Below, in pieces: positions 7,139 through 15,577 of a stretch of DNA of 64,000 nucleotides (its first letter is position 1; every line of letters starts with the position of its first letter). The position numbers and the translations under genes are program-made. Under the pieces are notes generated by a model. The model searched no databases. It was not told where the DNA came from and was given only the letters and a program-made list of their open reading frames with translations. Origin of the DNA: JAYEHL01 sp041653935 (GTDB lineage Bacteria > Chloroflexota > Dehalococcoidia > E44-bin15); NCBI GenBank assembly GCA_041653935.1, contig JBAZEO010000002.1:434001-498000 (forward strand), in the 5' to 3' direction.

Positions 7139-10100
7139 ATGAGAGACGAAGAGAAGAGTAAAGAACAACTCATCCGCGAACTGGTCGAGCTGCGAGAGAG
7201 CAAGGAGCGATACCGTTCGATCGTAGATAATGCCCAGGAAGCAATAATCGTAGCTCAGGACGGAATGCTCAAGTTCTTCAATCCCAGAGCCCTTGAAATA
7301 ATCGGCCACTCGTCAGCGGAATTGGCAGCCAAACCATTCATCGAAGTCATACACCCGGATGACCGCCAGATGATTCTGGAACGGCATCTAAAAAGGCTGG
7401 ACGGCGAAGAGTTCAGCCATATATACTCCTTCAGAATTGTGTCCAAAGATGGAAACATCAAATGGACGGAGATCAACGCCGTACGAATCTCCTGGGACGG
7501 CAAACCGGCCACCCTGAACTTCCTGAGCGACATCACCCAGCGCAAACTTACCGAGGACGCCCTGCGTCAATCGGAAGAAAAGCTGCGTCTGACCTTTGAA
7601 TCCGTCAGAGAGGGGATAACGATCTCAGACCTGGAAGGCCGCGTTATCATGACCAATGAGGCAGGGCTCCGCATGTCCGGATATAAAAAGAAAGAAGAGC
7701 TTATAGGACGAAGCGGCCTTGAATTTATTCTGGAGGAAGATCGCTCCAGCGCTGTAGCAGATTTGTTGAGACAACTAAAGGAAGGAATCAGTTCTACATT
7801 ATCGTACTATACCATAGTCGACAAAAACGGGAATAAATATGATACCGAGGTAAGTGCATCACTGATGTCGGATGTGCGCGGAACCCCTATCGGATTCATT
7901 GCAGTAGTAAGGGATATCACCGGGCGCGAGCATATGGAGAAAACGCTGCGGGAATCGGAAGAGAAATTACGTCTCACTTTTGAATCTATGAACGACAGTT
8001 TAATAATAATAGACCCGCAAGGCCGTGTGCTGGACGTCAACGAAGCAGCCGTACGAATATCCGGTTTCGGCAGCAAGCAAAATATCATAGGTATGAACGC
8101 CTTCGATCTCATATCACCCCCGGACCGCGAGCGTGTGATGAAGGACTTCGCATCGCGGCCAAAAGAGCAAACACTGCAGAGGATGGAATACACCGTCAAG
8201 CCTGCGCGTGGCAATGAATTTCTGGCGGAGATCACCGCATCATCTTTGTTAGACGCCAGCGGAGCCCTTGTCGGATATATCGCTGTCCTCAGGGATATCA
8301 CGGAACAAAAGAGAGCGGCCGAAGAACTGCGCAAGAGCGAGGAGCGCTATCGTTTGGTTGCTGAGAACGTCTCCGATGTCATCTGGATCATGGACATGAA
8401 TGCCCGATATACCTATATCAGCCCATCGGTCAAACGCATGAGGGGATATACGGCTAAAGAGATGATGGCGCTGCCGGCACAAGATCTGGTGACGTCTAAG
8501 TCCGCAGCGCTCATGCTGAAAGCGCTGAGCGAAGAGTTGACATTGGAGCTGTCCGGCAATGCGGACCCTCACAGGGTGAGAACCCTGGAGGTGGAATCGA
8601 AGAACAAAGACGGATCCATGATCTGGCTTGAGGTAAAGATGACATTCATGCGTGATCCGGAGGGCAAGCCTATCGGGATACTTGGGGTCTCACGCGACAT
8701 CACCGAGCGCAAACTAGCAGAAAAAAAGTTGAGAGACAGCGAGAATAAATACAAAGAGCTTGTTGAACAGGAAAAGGATGTTATTTTCTCCGTGGATGCA
8801 TCGGGACATTTTACCTCTATCAACTCCGCTGCGTTATCCTGGGGATTTAAACCTGAACAAATAATCGGGAGGCATTTCTCCGAATTTATACCCCCTGAAT
8901 GGCAGAAAGTAGTTCCTGCGGCCCTGGATCAAATTCTGGTTGCGGACGAAATAACAGCTGAATTAGTCGTTTCCGACGCCAGCGGCAAGGGACATCCGAC
9001 CGAGTTCAGCGCTACTGTTATAAGAGAAGGTAACGAGTACAGAGGGGTTCGGGGCATTGTCCGTGACATTACCGAGCGCAAGCATATAGAGGAAGCGCTG
9101 CGCGACTCGGAACAAAAACTGCGCCTTACCTTCGAGTCCATCAACGAGGCTATCATTCTGACAGACCTTGAAGGCCGTATATTGGACATCAATGAGGCAG
9201 GCTTCAAGATGTCGGGGTATGACTTGAAATCGCAAATTATCGGCCTCAACGGCATACACTTTTTTGAAGAAAAGGCACGACCAAGCGTTCTGGAAGGACT
9301 GGCTAAACTCTTAAAAGAGGGAAACATCCCGATAATCAGCTATAAAATTGTAAGCAGAACCGGCAAGGTTTATGACAGCGAAGTCAGCGCCGTTTTGCTG
9401 CGCGATAATACAGGGAAGCCTACGGGTATCATCGAAGTCGTAAGAGATGTATCAGCACGCAAACATATGGAGGAAGCGCTGCGTGATTCGGAAGAGAAGT
9501 TAAGGCTGACCTTCGAATCTATCGAAGATGCAATAGTGGTGATCAACCTTGATGGCTATATAGTGGACCTCAACGAGGCAACATTGCGCATAGGCGGCTA
9601 CAAAGATAAAAGTCAGGTTATAGGGCGCAACGCTTTTGAACTCATCTCTCCCAAAGATTATCAAATAGTCATGGATGACTTGAAAGACCGCATCGCGGGA
9701 CGTCCAAAAGAGAGGATGGAATATTCAATTCAACCCAAGGGCAGCAAGGCTATCGACGTAGAACTGACAGCCTCAACAATACACAACGAGAAAGGGAAGC
9801 CCACAGGATACATCGCTGTACTGCGCGATATTACGGAGCGTAAACAGGCCGAGAACCAGTTGAGAGAGAGCGAACAGAAATACAAAGAGCTTGTAGAGAG
9901 AGAAAAGGATGTTATATTTGCCATCGATGAATCGGGCATTATCACCTCTGTTAATTCAGCTGTAGCTGTCTGGGGATACACTCCTGATGAGATTATCGGC
10001 ACTCCTTATTCCAGCTTTGCCCCTATGAAGATGGTCAAGCAACTTGAATCGGAACTCCCGTCACTTTTGATGACCAAAGGAGAAGTTGTAGCAGAGGCCA

Positions 10101-11824
10101 TGGGCCTCGATAAAGACGGCAATTGGCGACCTATCGAATTCAGCGCCACCGTTATCCTCAAGGATGGAAATTTCGCCGGGGTCCGAGGTATAGTACGGGA
10201 CATAACGGAACGCAAACGGGCTGAAGAAGCGTTGAAACAACGCAATCGCGAGCTGGCAACTTTGAACAGCATAGCTGAGGCGGTCAGTCATCCGATAGGA
10301 TTAAACAAGGTCCTGAAAACCGCGCTGGACAGCCTGCTGGAGACAATGCATTTCGCATACGGCAGCATCTGGCTCCTGGACAAAGGCTCCTCTGAATTGC
10401 ATCTCGCCACCGCCAGAGGTGACAAAGAGCTGCAGATAACGTTAGCCGATATGAGCAATGCCTTGAAGACGGGTGAATCCTCAATCGCTGCCTACCACCC
10501 GGAAGGGGCACACGCTAAATCGCACAAGACCCAGCCGGGAAGCTCTGGTGGGAAGAAATCAACTGTCGGCATACCGCTGAAATCAAGGGGTGAGATGCTC
10601 GGGCTATTAGGAATTGTATGCGACAGCCAGAGCTTATCCAAGGATGAAATGCGTCTGCTGGAGACCATCGGCGATCAAATAGCTGTTGCCATTGAAAATG
10701 CGCAGCTGGTGGAAAAACTGAATAAGCGTTCTATAACCGACGAGCTGACCGGGCTGTACAACCGCCGTCATTTCTACGAAGTGATCGAGAACGAGATGAA
10801 CCGCACCCGGCGCTACGGGCGCTGCATATCCATGGCCATGATAGACCTGGATGGATTCAAGAAGTACAACGATAAATTCGGGCATGCCAGCGGAGACGTT
10901 ATACTTACGGACTTTGCCAAAGCCCTTAAAGAAGGACTGCGCAGGACCGACACCGCATTCCGCTATGGCGGAGACGAGTTTATAGTAATCCTCCCTTCCA
11001 CCAACGCCGAGAGGGCCAAGGAAGTCATAGAAAGAATCCGGAAGAGATGGCTCAAGAAGCTCGCAGCACAGATCCCTGACACAGAGAATGTATTGGGGTT
11101 CAGTGCCGGGATCGCTCAATTCCCAGAAAACGCCGAGACTGTTGATGGCCTCGTGTTCCTCACCGACACCGCCCTGTACTACGCAAAGCGGGGCGGCAAA
11201 CAGAGAGTAATGCTTATTTCCGATATGGGCACCAGTTCCCTCGATGTGATCAGTTCCCCAACGCTGGATCAGATTTACGCACTGGCGGCAACTGTAGACA
11301 CCAGAGACCCGTACACCTACGGCCATTCAAAAAGGGTTGCCGCTATAGCTGAATCCTTAGGAAAAGCTATAGGGCTGCATGGGGAAGAACTGTCCGGGCT
11401 GGTAGCCGCCGCATTCCTGCACGACATCGGCAAGGTGGGGGTGGCAGATGTGATCCTGACCAAGCCCGGTAAACCTGAGAAAGAAGAGTGGGAGGCCATT
11501 AAAAAGCATTGCGCTGAAGGGGCAAAGATTATCCAGCATGTCAAAGAGCTTGCGCCTTTAGCGCCATATATCATGCATCACCACGAATGGTATGACGGCT
11601 CAGGATATCCCGACAAGTTGAAAGGGCATAAGATACCGCTCTGCGCCAGAATCATAAGTGTTGCAGATGCATATGACACCATGACCGCCAAGCGCCCTTA
11701 CAGGGAAGCGATATCGCCACAAGAAGCCTTGAAAGAGATGGAAAGATGCTCCGGCACTCAATTCGACCCTAAGCTAATAGAAGCTTTTCGTCGCATAAGT
11801 CACAGCGGTCTGCAAGTGAGTTAG
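7139..11824 (+). CDS. Multi-PAS GAF GGDEF HD-GYP cyclic-di-GMP sensor protein
   Basis: 1561 residues, no membrane segment, so a cytosolic sensor. Eight PAS modules span about 20-1030, each closed by a DITxRK-type boundary. A GAF domain follows (1040-1190), then GGDEF (1195-1360; RYGGDEF at about 1277 with an RRTD inhibitory site before it), then HD-GYP (1375-1555; HDIGK about 1428, GSGYP about 1487). All catalytic motifs are intact, so it could both make and hydrolyse c-di-GMP. PAS modules fall into types: LRLTFES modules at positions 2, 3, 6 and 7, and KYKELVE modules at 5 and 8, implying block duplication. No ribosome site is visible at the ATG, and the terminator hairpin is only 23 nt upstream. 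Confidence 0.92.
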   Translation: MRDEEKSKEQLIRELVELRESKERYRSIVDNAQEAIIVAQDGMLKFFNPRALEIIGHSSAELAAKPFIEVIHPDDRQMILERHLKRLDGEEFSHIYSFRIVSKDGNIKWTEINAVRISWDGKPATLNFLSDITQRKLTEDALRQSEEKLRLTFESVREGITISDLEGRVIMTNEAGLRMSGYKKKEELIGRSGLEFILEEDRSSAVADLLRQLKEGISSTLSYYTIVDKNGNKYDTEVSASLMSDVRGTPIGFIAVVRDITGREHMEKTLRESEEKLRLTFESMNDSLIIIDPQGRVLDVNEAAVRISGFGSKQNIIGMNAFDLISPPDRERVMKDFASRPKEQTLQRMEYTVKPARGNEFLAEITASSLLDASGALVGYIAVLRDITEQKRAAEELRKSEERYRLVAENVSDVIWIMDMNARYTYISPSVKRMRGYTAKEMMALPAQDLVTSKSAALMLKALSEELTLELSGNADPHRVRTLEVESKNKDGSMIWLEVKMTFMRDPEGKPIGILGVSRDITERKLAEKKLRDSENKYKELVEQEKDVIFSVDASGHFTSINSAALSWGFKPEQIIGRHFSEFIPPEWQKVVPAALDQILVADEITAELVVSDASGKGHPTEFSATVIREGNEYRGVRGIVRDITERKHIEEALRDSEQKLRLTFESINEAIILTDLEGRILDINEAGFKMSGYDLKSQIIGLNGIHFFEEKARPSVLEGLAKLLKEGNIPIISYKIVSRTGKVYDSEVSAVLLRDNTGKPTGIIEVVRDVSARKHMEEALRDSEEKLRLTFESIEDAIVVINLDGYIVDLNEATLRIGGYKDKSQVIGRNAFELISPKDYQIVMDDLKDRIAGRPKERMEYSIQPKGSKAIDVELTASTIHNEKGKPTGYIAVLRDITERKQAENQLRESEQKYKELVEREKDVIFAIDESGIITSVNSAVAVWGYTPDEIIGTPYSSFAPMKMVKQLESELPSLLMTKGEVVAEAMGLDKDGNWRPIEFSATVILKDGNFAGVRGIVRDITERKRAEEALKQRNRELATLNSIAEAVSHPIGLNKVLKTALDSLLETMHFAYGSIWLLDKGSSELHLATARGDKELQITLADMSNALKTGESSIAAYHPEGAHAKSHKTQPGSSGGKKSTVGIPLKSRGEMLGLLGIVCDSQSLSKDEMRLLETIGDQIAVAIENAQLVEKLNKRSITDELTGLYNRRHFYEVIENEMNRTRRYGRCISMAMIDLDGFKKYNDKFGHASGDVILTDFAKALKEGLRRTDTAFRYGGDEFIVILPSTNAERAKEVIERIRKRWLKKLAAQIPDTENVLGFSAGIAQFPENAETVDGLVFLTDTALYYAKRGGKQRVMLISDMGTSSLDVISSPTLDQIYALAATVDTRDPYTYGHSKRVAAIAESLGKAIGLHGEELSGLVAAAFLHDIGKVGVADVILTKPGKPEKEEWEAIKKHCAEGAKIIQHVKELAPLAPYIMHHHEWYDGSGYPDKLKGHKIPLCARIISVADAYDTMTAKRPYREAISPQEALKEMERCSGTQFDPKLIEAFRRISHSGLQVS

Positions 11825-11873
11825 GGTTTCCTCGCCCGGTCAACCGTAATTTACGAGTATAATACATCTATTT

Positions 11874-12194
11874 CTATTGGGAAGGATTGGATATCTGCAG
11901 GTGCGGACCTTCGGGTGTATCCGCACAATCAAATGACATACCGTCAACCGAATCCACGAGCTCGGCTTCAATCAGCAGCACTTTCACGCCGTTATCCTCA
12001 ATAACGGTGTCCCCTTCCCGATATATATCCATTATGATAGCCAGATATCCATCGGGAGTGAGCACTAATCTGAGCGCGATATTGGACTCATCGACGCCAT
12101 AAGATATTTCTTTAAATTCATCGACGCATGCCGTCCTGCCACGGTCCATCATCGCCTTAAGTTCCTTCATGGCAACATCAGTCACTTTAATCAT
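11874..12194 (-). CDS. Degenerate HesB/IscA-fold protein
   Basis: 106 residues, ATG preceded by GAGG. The start IKVTDVAMKELKAMMD, the central LRLVLTPDGYL and the segment EDNGVKVLLIEAELVDSVDGM follow the A-type FeS carrier (HesB/IscA/ErpA) pattern. The three cluster cysteines are not conserved: the usual central Cys is absent, and only one Cys (FDCAD) remains near the C-terminus. It therefore probably does not carry a normal FeS cluster. Role unknown; it lies convergent to the c-di-GMP gene. Confidence 0.65.
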   Translation of the reverse strand: MIKVTDVAMKELKAMMDRGRTACVDEFKEISYGVDESNIALRLVLTPDGYLAIIMDIYREGDTVIEDNGVKVLLIEAELVDSVDGMSFDCADTPEGPHLQISNPSQ

Positions 12195-12311
12195 TTCATC
12201 CTCTATTACATTATAGACGACGAATGCTAAGACTCCAAGGACATGGCTTTTTTTACCAAAATCGTGGACTCGATATCATCTTCGCTGTGGTATGGAGACT
12301 TTTAGTCCGCC

Positions 12312-13721
12312 TCAAACTGATCTAAGCCTGGCATGATAATCCATAAACTTAACTATGGCCCGCGCCGCGCTGTAAACCGAGGTATAGAACGGGACGCCGT
12401 TCCTGATGCACGTCTCGCGCGTGGTGTGCAGGATATCCATGGCCTCTTTGCGTTCCACCATATGCACCGCCACGGCCAGGGGTTTCCCGCTCTTGATAAA
12501 ATCAACAATGAACTTGGCGCGCTGGTCGATGCAGAACTGGCGGTAGAAGCCTTCGTTGGGGAACGGCTCGATATCAGGAGCTATCTGCCAGAGGAACATA
12601 TCGTTCTCCGTCCATGCGGCTAAAGTCTGGATTACGTGGGTCCAGTCCATATTGTAGGCGCCGACATCCACCGGGTTGCGCAACATGCTTCCCGCCGTGG
12701 GCGCCGTCTTTCTCAGTTCATGCATTATCTCATTCGGTATGCGATGCAGGATGAGCCCGGCGCGCTCGCAATCGTCAGCCGAGCGCACGCTGGGCCCGCC
12801 GCCTATGCCTATGAGCACGGTATTCTTGCTCTTGGGCAGCTTGAAGAACTGGAAAGTGGTCAGGAGATCGACCAGCTCCTCAAAGTCCTCCACGCGGATA
12901 GCGCCCGCCTGCCTGATCATCGCATCCCAGGTCTTGTCGTCACCGGCCATGGCGCCCGTGTGGGAGCTGGCTCCGCGCTTGCCGGCCTCGGTATGGCCTT
13001 TCTTGATGATGAGCACCGGTTTTCTGGAAGCGGCCTCCGTGAGCACCTTTCGCAAGCGCTTGCCGTCCCTAGTGCCCTCTATATAAGCCGCGATGATCTC
13101 AGTCTCGGGATCGTTGCCCAGGTACTCCAGCAAGTCGCATTCGTCAACATCGCAGGCGTTGCCGTAGCTAACCATCTTGCTGAAACGCACGCCGCGGGCG
13201 CTGGCTCCGCGCACCACCAGCAGCGAGTAGCTACCGCTCTGCGAGATAAAGCCAACCTTACCCGGCTCCTTGGGAAAATCGGGGCAGAAGGATATACCAG
13301 CCTTCGGCGAATAAATGCCCATGCAGTTAGGCCCGATGATACGGACACCGCTGTCCTTCGCTATGGCGACGATGTCTTGCTGTTGCCCGCAACGATCGTC
13401 GTCACCGGTCTCGGCGAAACCAGCCGTATAAAGATGCAGTGTGCTTACGCCTTTAGCGATACACTGCTTCAGAAGCTCGGGCACAATCGAGGCCTTGACC
13501 CCGCTGATGACGTGGTCCACAGGCCCGGGCACATCCAGGACGGTGGGATACGTCTTCAGCCCGCATACTTCTGCAAAGTTGGGATTGATGGGGTAAATCT
13601 TGCCTTTGTAACCGAACGACAACAGATTATTCAGAAATATGCTCGTGGCAGGATTATGCACGGCGCCGCTGGCACCTACTACCGCTACCGAGCGGGGATT
13701 GAACATATGATCGAAAGTCAT
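12312..13721 (-). CDS. NDP-forming acyl-CoA synthetase, alpha-type (CoA-binding) subunit
   Basis: 469 residues. The N-terminal Rossmann CoA-binding domain (SVAVVGAS near residue 12) is followed by two succinyl-CoA-synthetase-like ligase domains containing ISQSGS and the SSHTGAMAG motif whose His is phosphorylated in ADP-forming acetyl-CoA synthetases. The ATP-grasp beta part is missing and no beta gene lies in the window, so it must partner with one elsewhere or act differently. In the family the reaction is acyl-CoA + ADP + Pi to acid + CoA + ATP, a way to conserve energy from acyl-CoA degradation. That would fit the acyl-CoA enzymes in the window. Confidence 0.88.
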   Translation of the reverse strand: MTFDHMFNPRSVAVVGASGAVHNPATSIFLNNLLSFGYKGKIYPINPNFAEVCGLKTYPTVLDVPGPVDHVISGVKASIVPELLKQCIAKGVSTLHLYTAGFAETGDDDRCGQQQDIVAIAKDSGVRIIGPNCMGIYSPKAGISFCPDFPKEPGKVGFISQSGSYSLLVVRGASARGVRFSKMVSYGNACDVDECDLLEYLGNDPETEIIAAYIEGTRDGKRLRKVLTEAASRKPVLIIKKGHTEAGKRGASSHTGAMAGDDKTWDAMIRQAGAIRVEDFEELVDLLTTFQFFKLPKSKNTVLIGIGGGPSVRSADDCERAGLILHRIPNEIMHELRKTAPTAGSMLRNPVDVGAYNMDWTHVIQTLAAWTENDMFLWQIAPDIEPFPNEGFYRQFCIDQRAKFIVDFIKSGKPLAVAVHMVERKEAMDILHTTRETCIRNGVPFYTSVYSAARAIVKFMDYHARLRSV

Positions 13722-13883
13722 TTAACCTGTCCCGTCCCGGACCCGTCATAAGAATGCCCCTCCGTCTCGGGAGAGGCAACGCGACGGCTCCTGATTGCCG
13801 ATATTCATTTTACATTGGAACCATTGTCGTGGCAAGGATTAGCGATGGATTCTGGGTTTCTCAGGAATGGCGGTGTGCGAACT

Positions 13884-14198
13884 CACCCTGTCCCCCTCTT
13901 TGATTAAAGTGAGGGGGGTAACTCCCATTTCTCAGCTGCGGCGCGCAAAATTGGTTGTATGTGCACGGCACTTCGTCCGTGCACATACACTAAGGTTCGC
14001 TAATTGCCGTACTACGTATATTTACTACAGCCCTCTATCCATGTTGGGATAGAGGTTAGCTTTTCACGGAGGTGCAGGAGAATTCTCTCCTGCCGGGGTA
14101 CTAGGGGTGCCCCCTAATTCTTAAGTCCCCCAACGTATGGGGGATATAGGGGGTTCGGTTATTGTCTCCCCCTTACAAGGGGGACTGCAGAGGGTTGA
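13884..14198 (+). repeat. Composite dispersed repeat, full copy
   Basis: The 590-bp gap 13722-14311 is mostly this element. Modules in order: C/G-run hairpin (from 13891); CAGCTGCGGCGCGC box; hairpin GTATGTGCACGG/CCGTGCACATAC (13957-13988); hairpin CCTCTATCC/GGATAGAGG (14032-14055); CAGGAGA/TCTCCTG hairpin (from 14074); and the terminal module with CCCCCAACGTATGGGGG, GGTTCGGTTATTG and a second C/G hairpin ending GGGTTGA. It ends 28 bp before the fur promoter. Confidence 0.85.
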
Positions 14199-14225
14199 CC
14201 GGCTGTCCCCACATCTCATCATATA

Positions 14226-14253
14226 TTGACATTCGCCGGGGCTTCTATATAAT
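14226..14253 (+). promoter_or_regulatory. Sigma-70 promoter of the fur-lgt-znu operon
   Basis: Perfect TTGACA (14226-14231), a 16-bp spacer and perfect TATAAT (14248-14253). Transcription would start near 14260, just ahead of the Fur-box-like operator. Confidence 0.85.
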
Positions 14254-14270
14254 AAGTCCATAGCTCCAAT

Positions 14271-14285
14271 TGATAATGATTTTCA
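14271..14285 (+). promoter_or_regulatory. Fur/Zur-box operator
   Basis: TGATAATGATTTTCA matches the 7-1-7 Fur box TGATAATnATTATCA with one mismatch. It sits between the predicted start of transcription and the start codon of a Fur-family gene heading a zinc-uptake-type operon, so metal-dependent autoregulation is expected. Fur versus Zur specificity cannot be decided from the site. Confidence 0.75.
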
Positions 14286-14311
14286 TTTAACGTTCAGTTC
14301 GGAGAGTAAAT

Positions 14312-14737
14312 TTGACTAGAAATTTGTCGACGATTTTAAAACAAAAAGGCTATAAGCTGACCCCCCAGCGTCGCGCTGTGATAAACGCCATCTCTAAAAG
14401 CAATAACCACGTCACCCCCGCCGAGCTTTACGAGAGAGCCCACAGCGACCATGCCGACGTGGGATTGGTCACCGTTTATCGCACGCTCAAGATGCTGTCC
14501 GAAATGGGACTCATATGCGAGATGCACAACGAGGGCCACTCCCGCAGCTATCTCCTGCGGAGGCCCGCCGAGCATCACCACCATCTTATATGCTCCGTCT
14601 GCGGTTTCGTCGTGGATTTCGCCAGCTGCGTTCTAAACGACCTGGAACGGCAGCTCGTCGATAGCACGGGGTTCGTCATGGAGGACCACCTCCTCGAGTT
14701 TCACGGGCGCTGCCCCGAATGTCAGAAGGTGAAATAA
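14312..14737 (+). CDS. Fur-family metalloregulator (probably Zur-like)
   Basis: 141 residues, TTG start behind CGGAGAG. Winged helix with GYKLTPQRRAVINAI and VGLVTVYRTLKML; metal ligands in HHHHLICSVCG and a structural-zinc pair CPEC at the C-terminus. It is the first gene of a six-gene run (fur-lgt-OYE-znuA-znuC-znuB) with gaps of 12 nt or less or overlaps, behind a strong promoter and a Fur box. Operon membership favours a zinc (Zur) or manganese role; the sequence alone does not separate these from iron. Confidence 0.9.
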   Translation: MTRNLSTILKQKGYKLTPQRRAVINAISKSNNHVTPAELYERAHSDHADVGLVTVYRTLKMLSEMGLICEMHNEGHSRSYLLRRPAEHHHHLICSVCGFVVDFASCVLNDLERQLVDSTGFVMEDHLLEFHGRCPECQKVK

Positions 14738-14743
14738 GGTTCC

Positions 14744-15577
14744 ATGGGTATAGCATTCAGCATCGGGCCTATAGATATCCGCTGGTACGGCATCCTGCTG
14801 GTCATCGGGATAATCGCCGCGATGCTGCTGGCACGATTGGAGGCTAAAAGGCGCGGCGAGAACCCGGACCATATTTTCACAGCCATGCTGATCGCCGTGC
14901 CCCTGGGATTTATTGGAGCCCGCGCCTACCACGTCATAGACCAATGGAGCTTCTACAGCCAGAATCCGTCCGAGATAATCGGCGGCGCCGGCCTGGGCAT
15001 CTTCGGCGCGGTCATCGGCGGGGCCATCGGCATGGTCATCTACACCAGGTGGAAAAAGCTGAGCACGCCGCGCTGGTTTGATATCTGCGCCCCGGGCATC
15101 ATACTGGCGCAGGCCATCGGCAGGTGGGGCAACTACTTCAATCAGGAGGTCTACGGAAAACCGACGGATTTGCCTTGGGGTATACATATAGATAATCCAG
15201 TTACCCCATACACACCCGATCAAAGTTTCCACCCGCTGTTTTTCTACGAATCGATGCTGAACCTCATCGGATGCATAATGCTGCTGATAATCGGACGCAA
15301 ACTAAAGAACCGCCTCCTAGACGGCGAGATATTTATGATTTATATCTGCTATTACTCATTCATTCGCTTCTGCCTGGAGTGGCTGCGTATAGATCCATGG
15401 ACCATAGCCGGGTTCCCCACCGCCTGCTGGGTCAGCCTGATAGTGATCATCGCTTCGACATTGATAATGATCTATCGCAGGAGACGCAGACGCCTGCTCG
15501 ACGCCGACCAGCCTCCGAGCGACGAAGGCGCAAGCCCGGAGCCGCCGTCGAACGATAAAAAGGAGACAGTGCCATGA
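14744..15577 (+). CDS. lgt: Prolipoprotein diacylglyceryl transferase
   Basis: 277 residues with multiple membrane helices. It carries the Lgt signature GRWGNYFNQEVYG and the conserved FHPLFFYES block. It transfers diacylglycerol from phosphatidylglycerol to the lipobox Cys of prolipoproteins. It starts 6 nt after fur and its stop overlaps the next ATG. A target in the window is the lipoprotein protease at 21793; the adjacent ZnuA oddly lacks a lipobox Cys. The C-terminal tail is charged (RRRRRRLLDAD) and Pro-rich. Confidence 0.95.
   Translation: MGIAFSIGPIDIRWYGILLVIGIIAAMLLARLEAKRRGENPDHIFTAMLIAVPLGFIGARAYHVIDQWSFYSQNPSEIIGGAGLGIFGAVIGGAIGMVIYTRWKKLSTPRWFDICAPGIILAQAIGRWGNYFNQEVYGKPTDLPWGIHIDNPVTPYTPDQSFHPLFFYESMLNLIGCIMLLIIGRKLKNRLLDGEIFMIYICYYSFIRFCLEWLRIDPWTIAGFPTACWVSLIVIIASTLIMIYRRRRRRLLDADQPPSDEGASPEPPSNDKKETVP

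Noticed and set aside
12636..13751. Long open frame antisense to the acyl-CoA synthetase gene
   Set aside because: High-GC shadow of a well-supported gene; its translation has no family features and no ribosome site.
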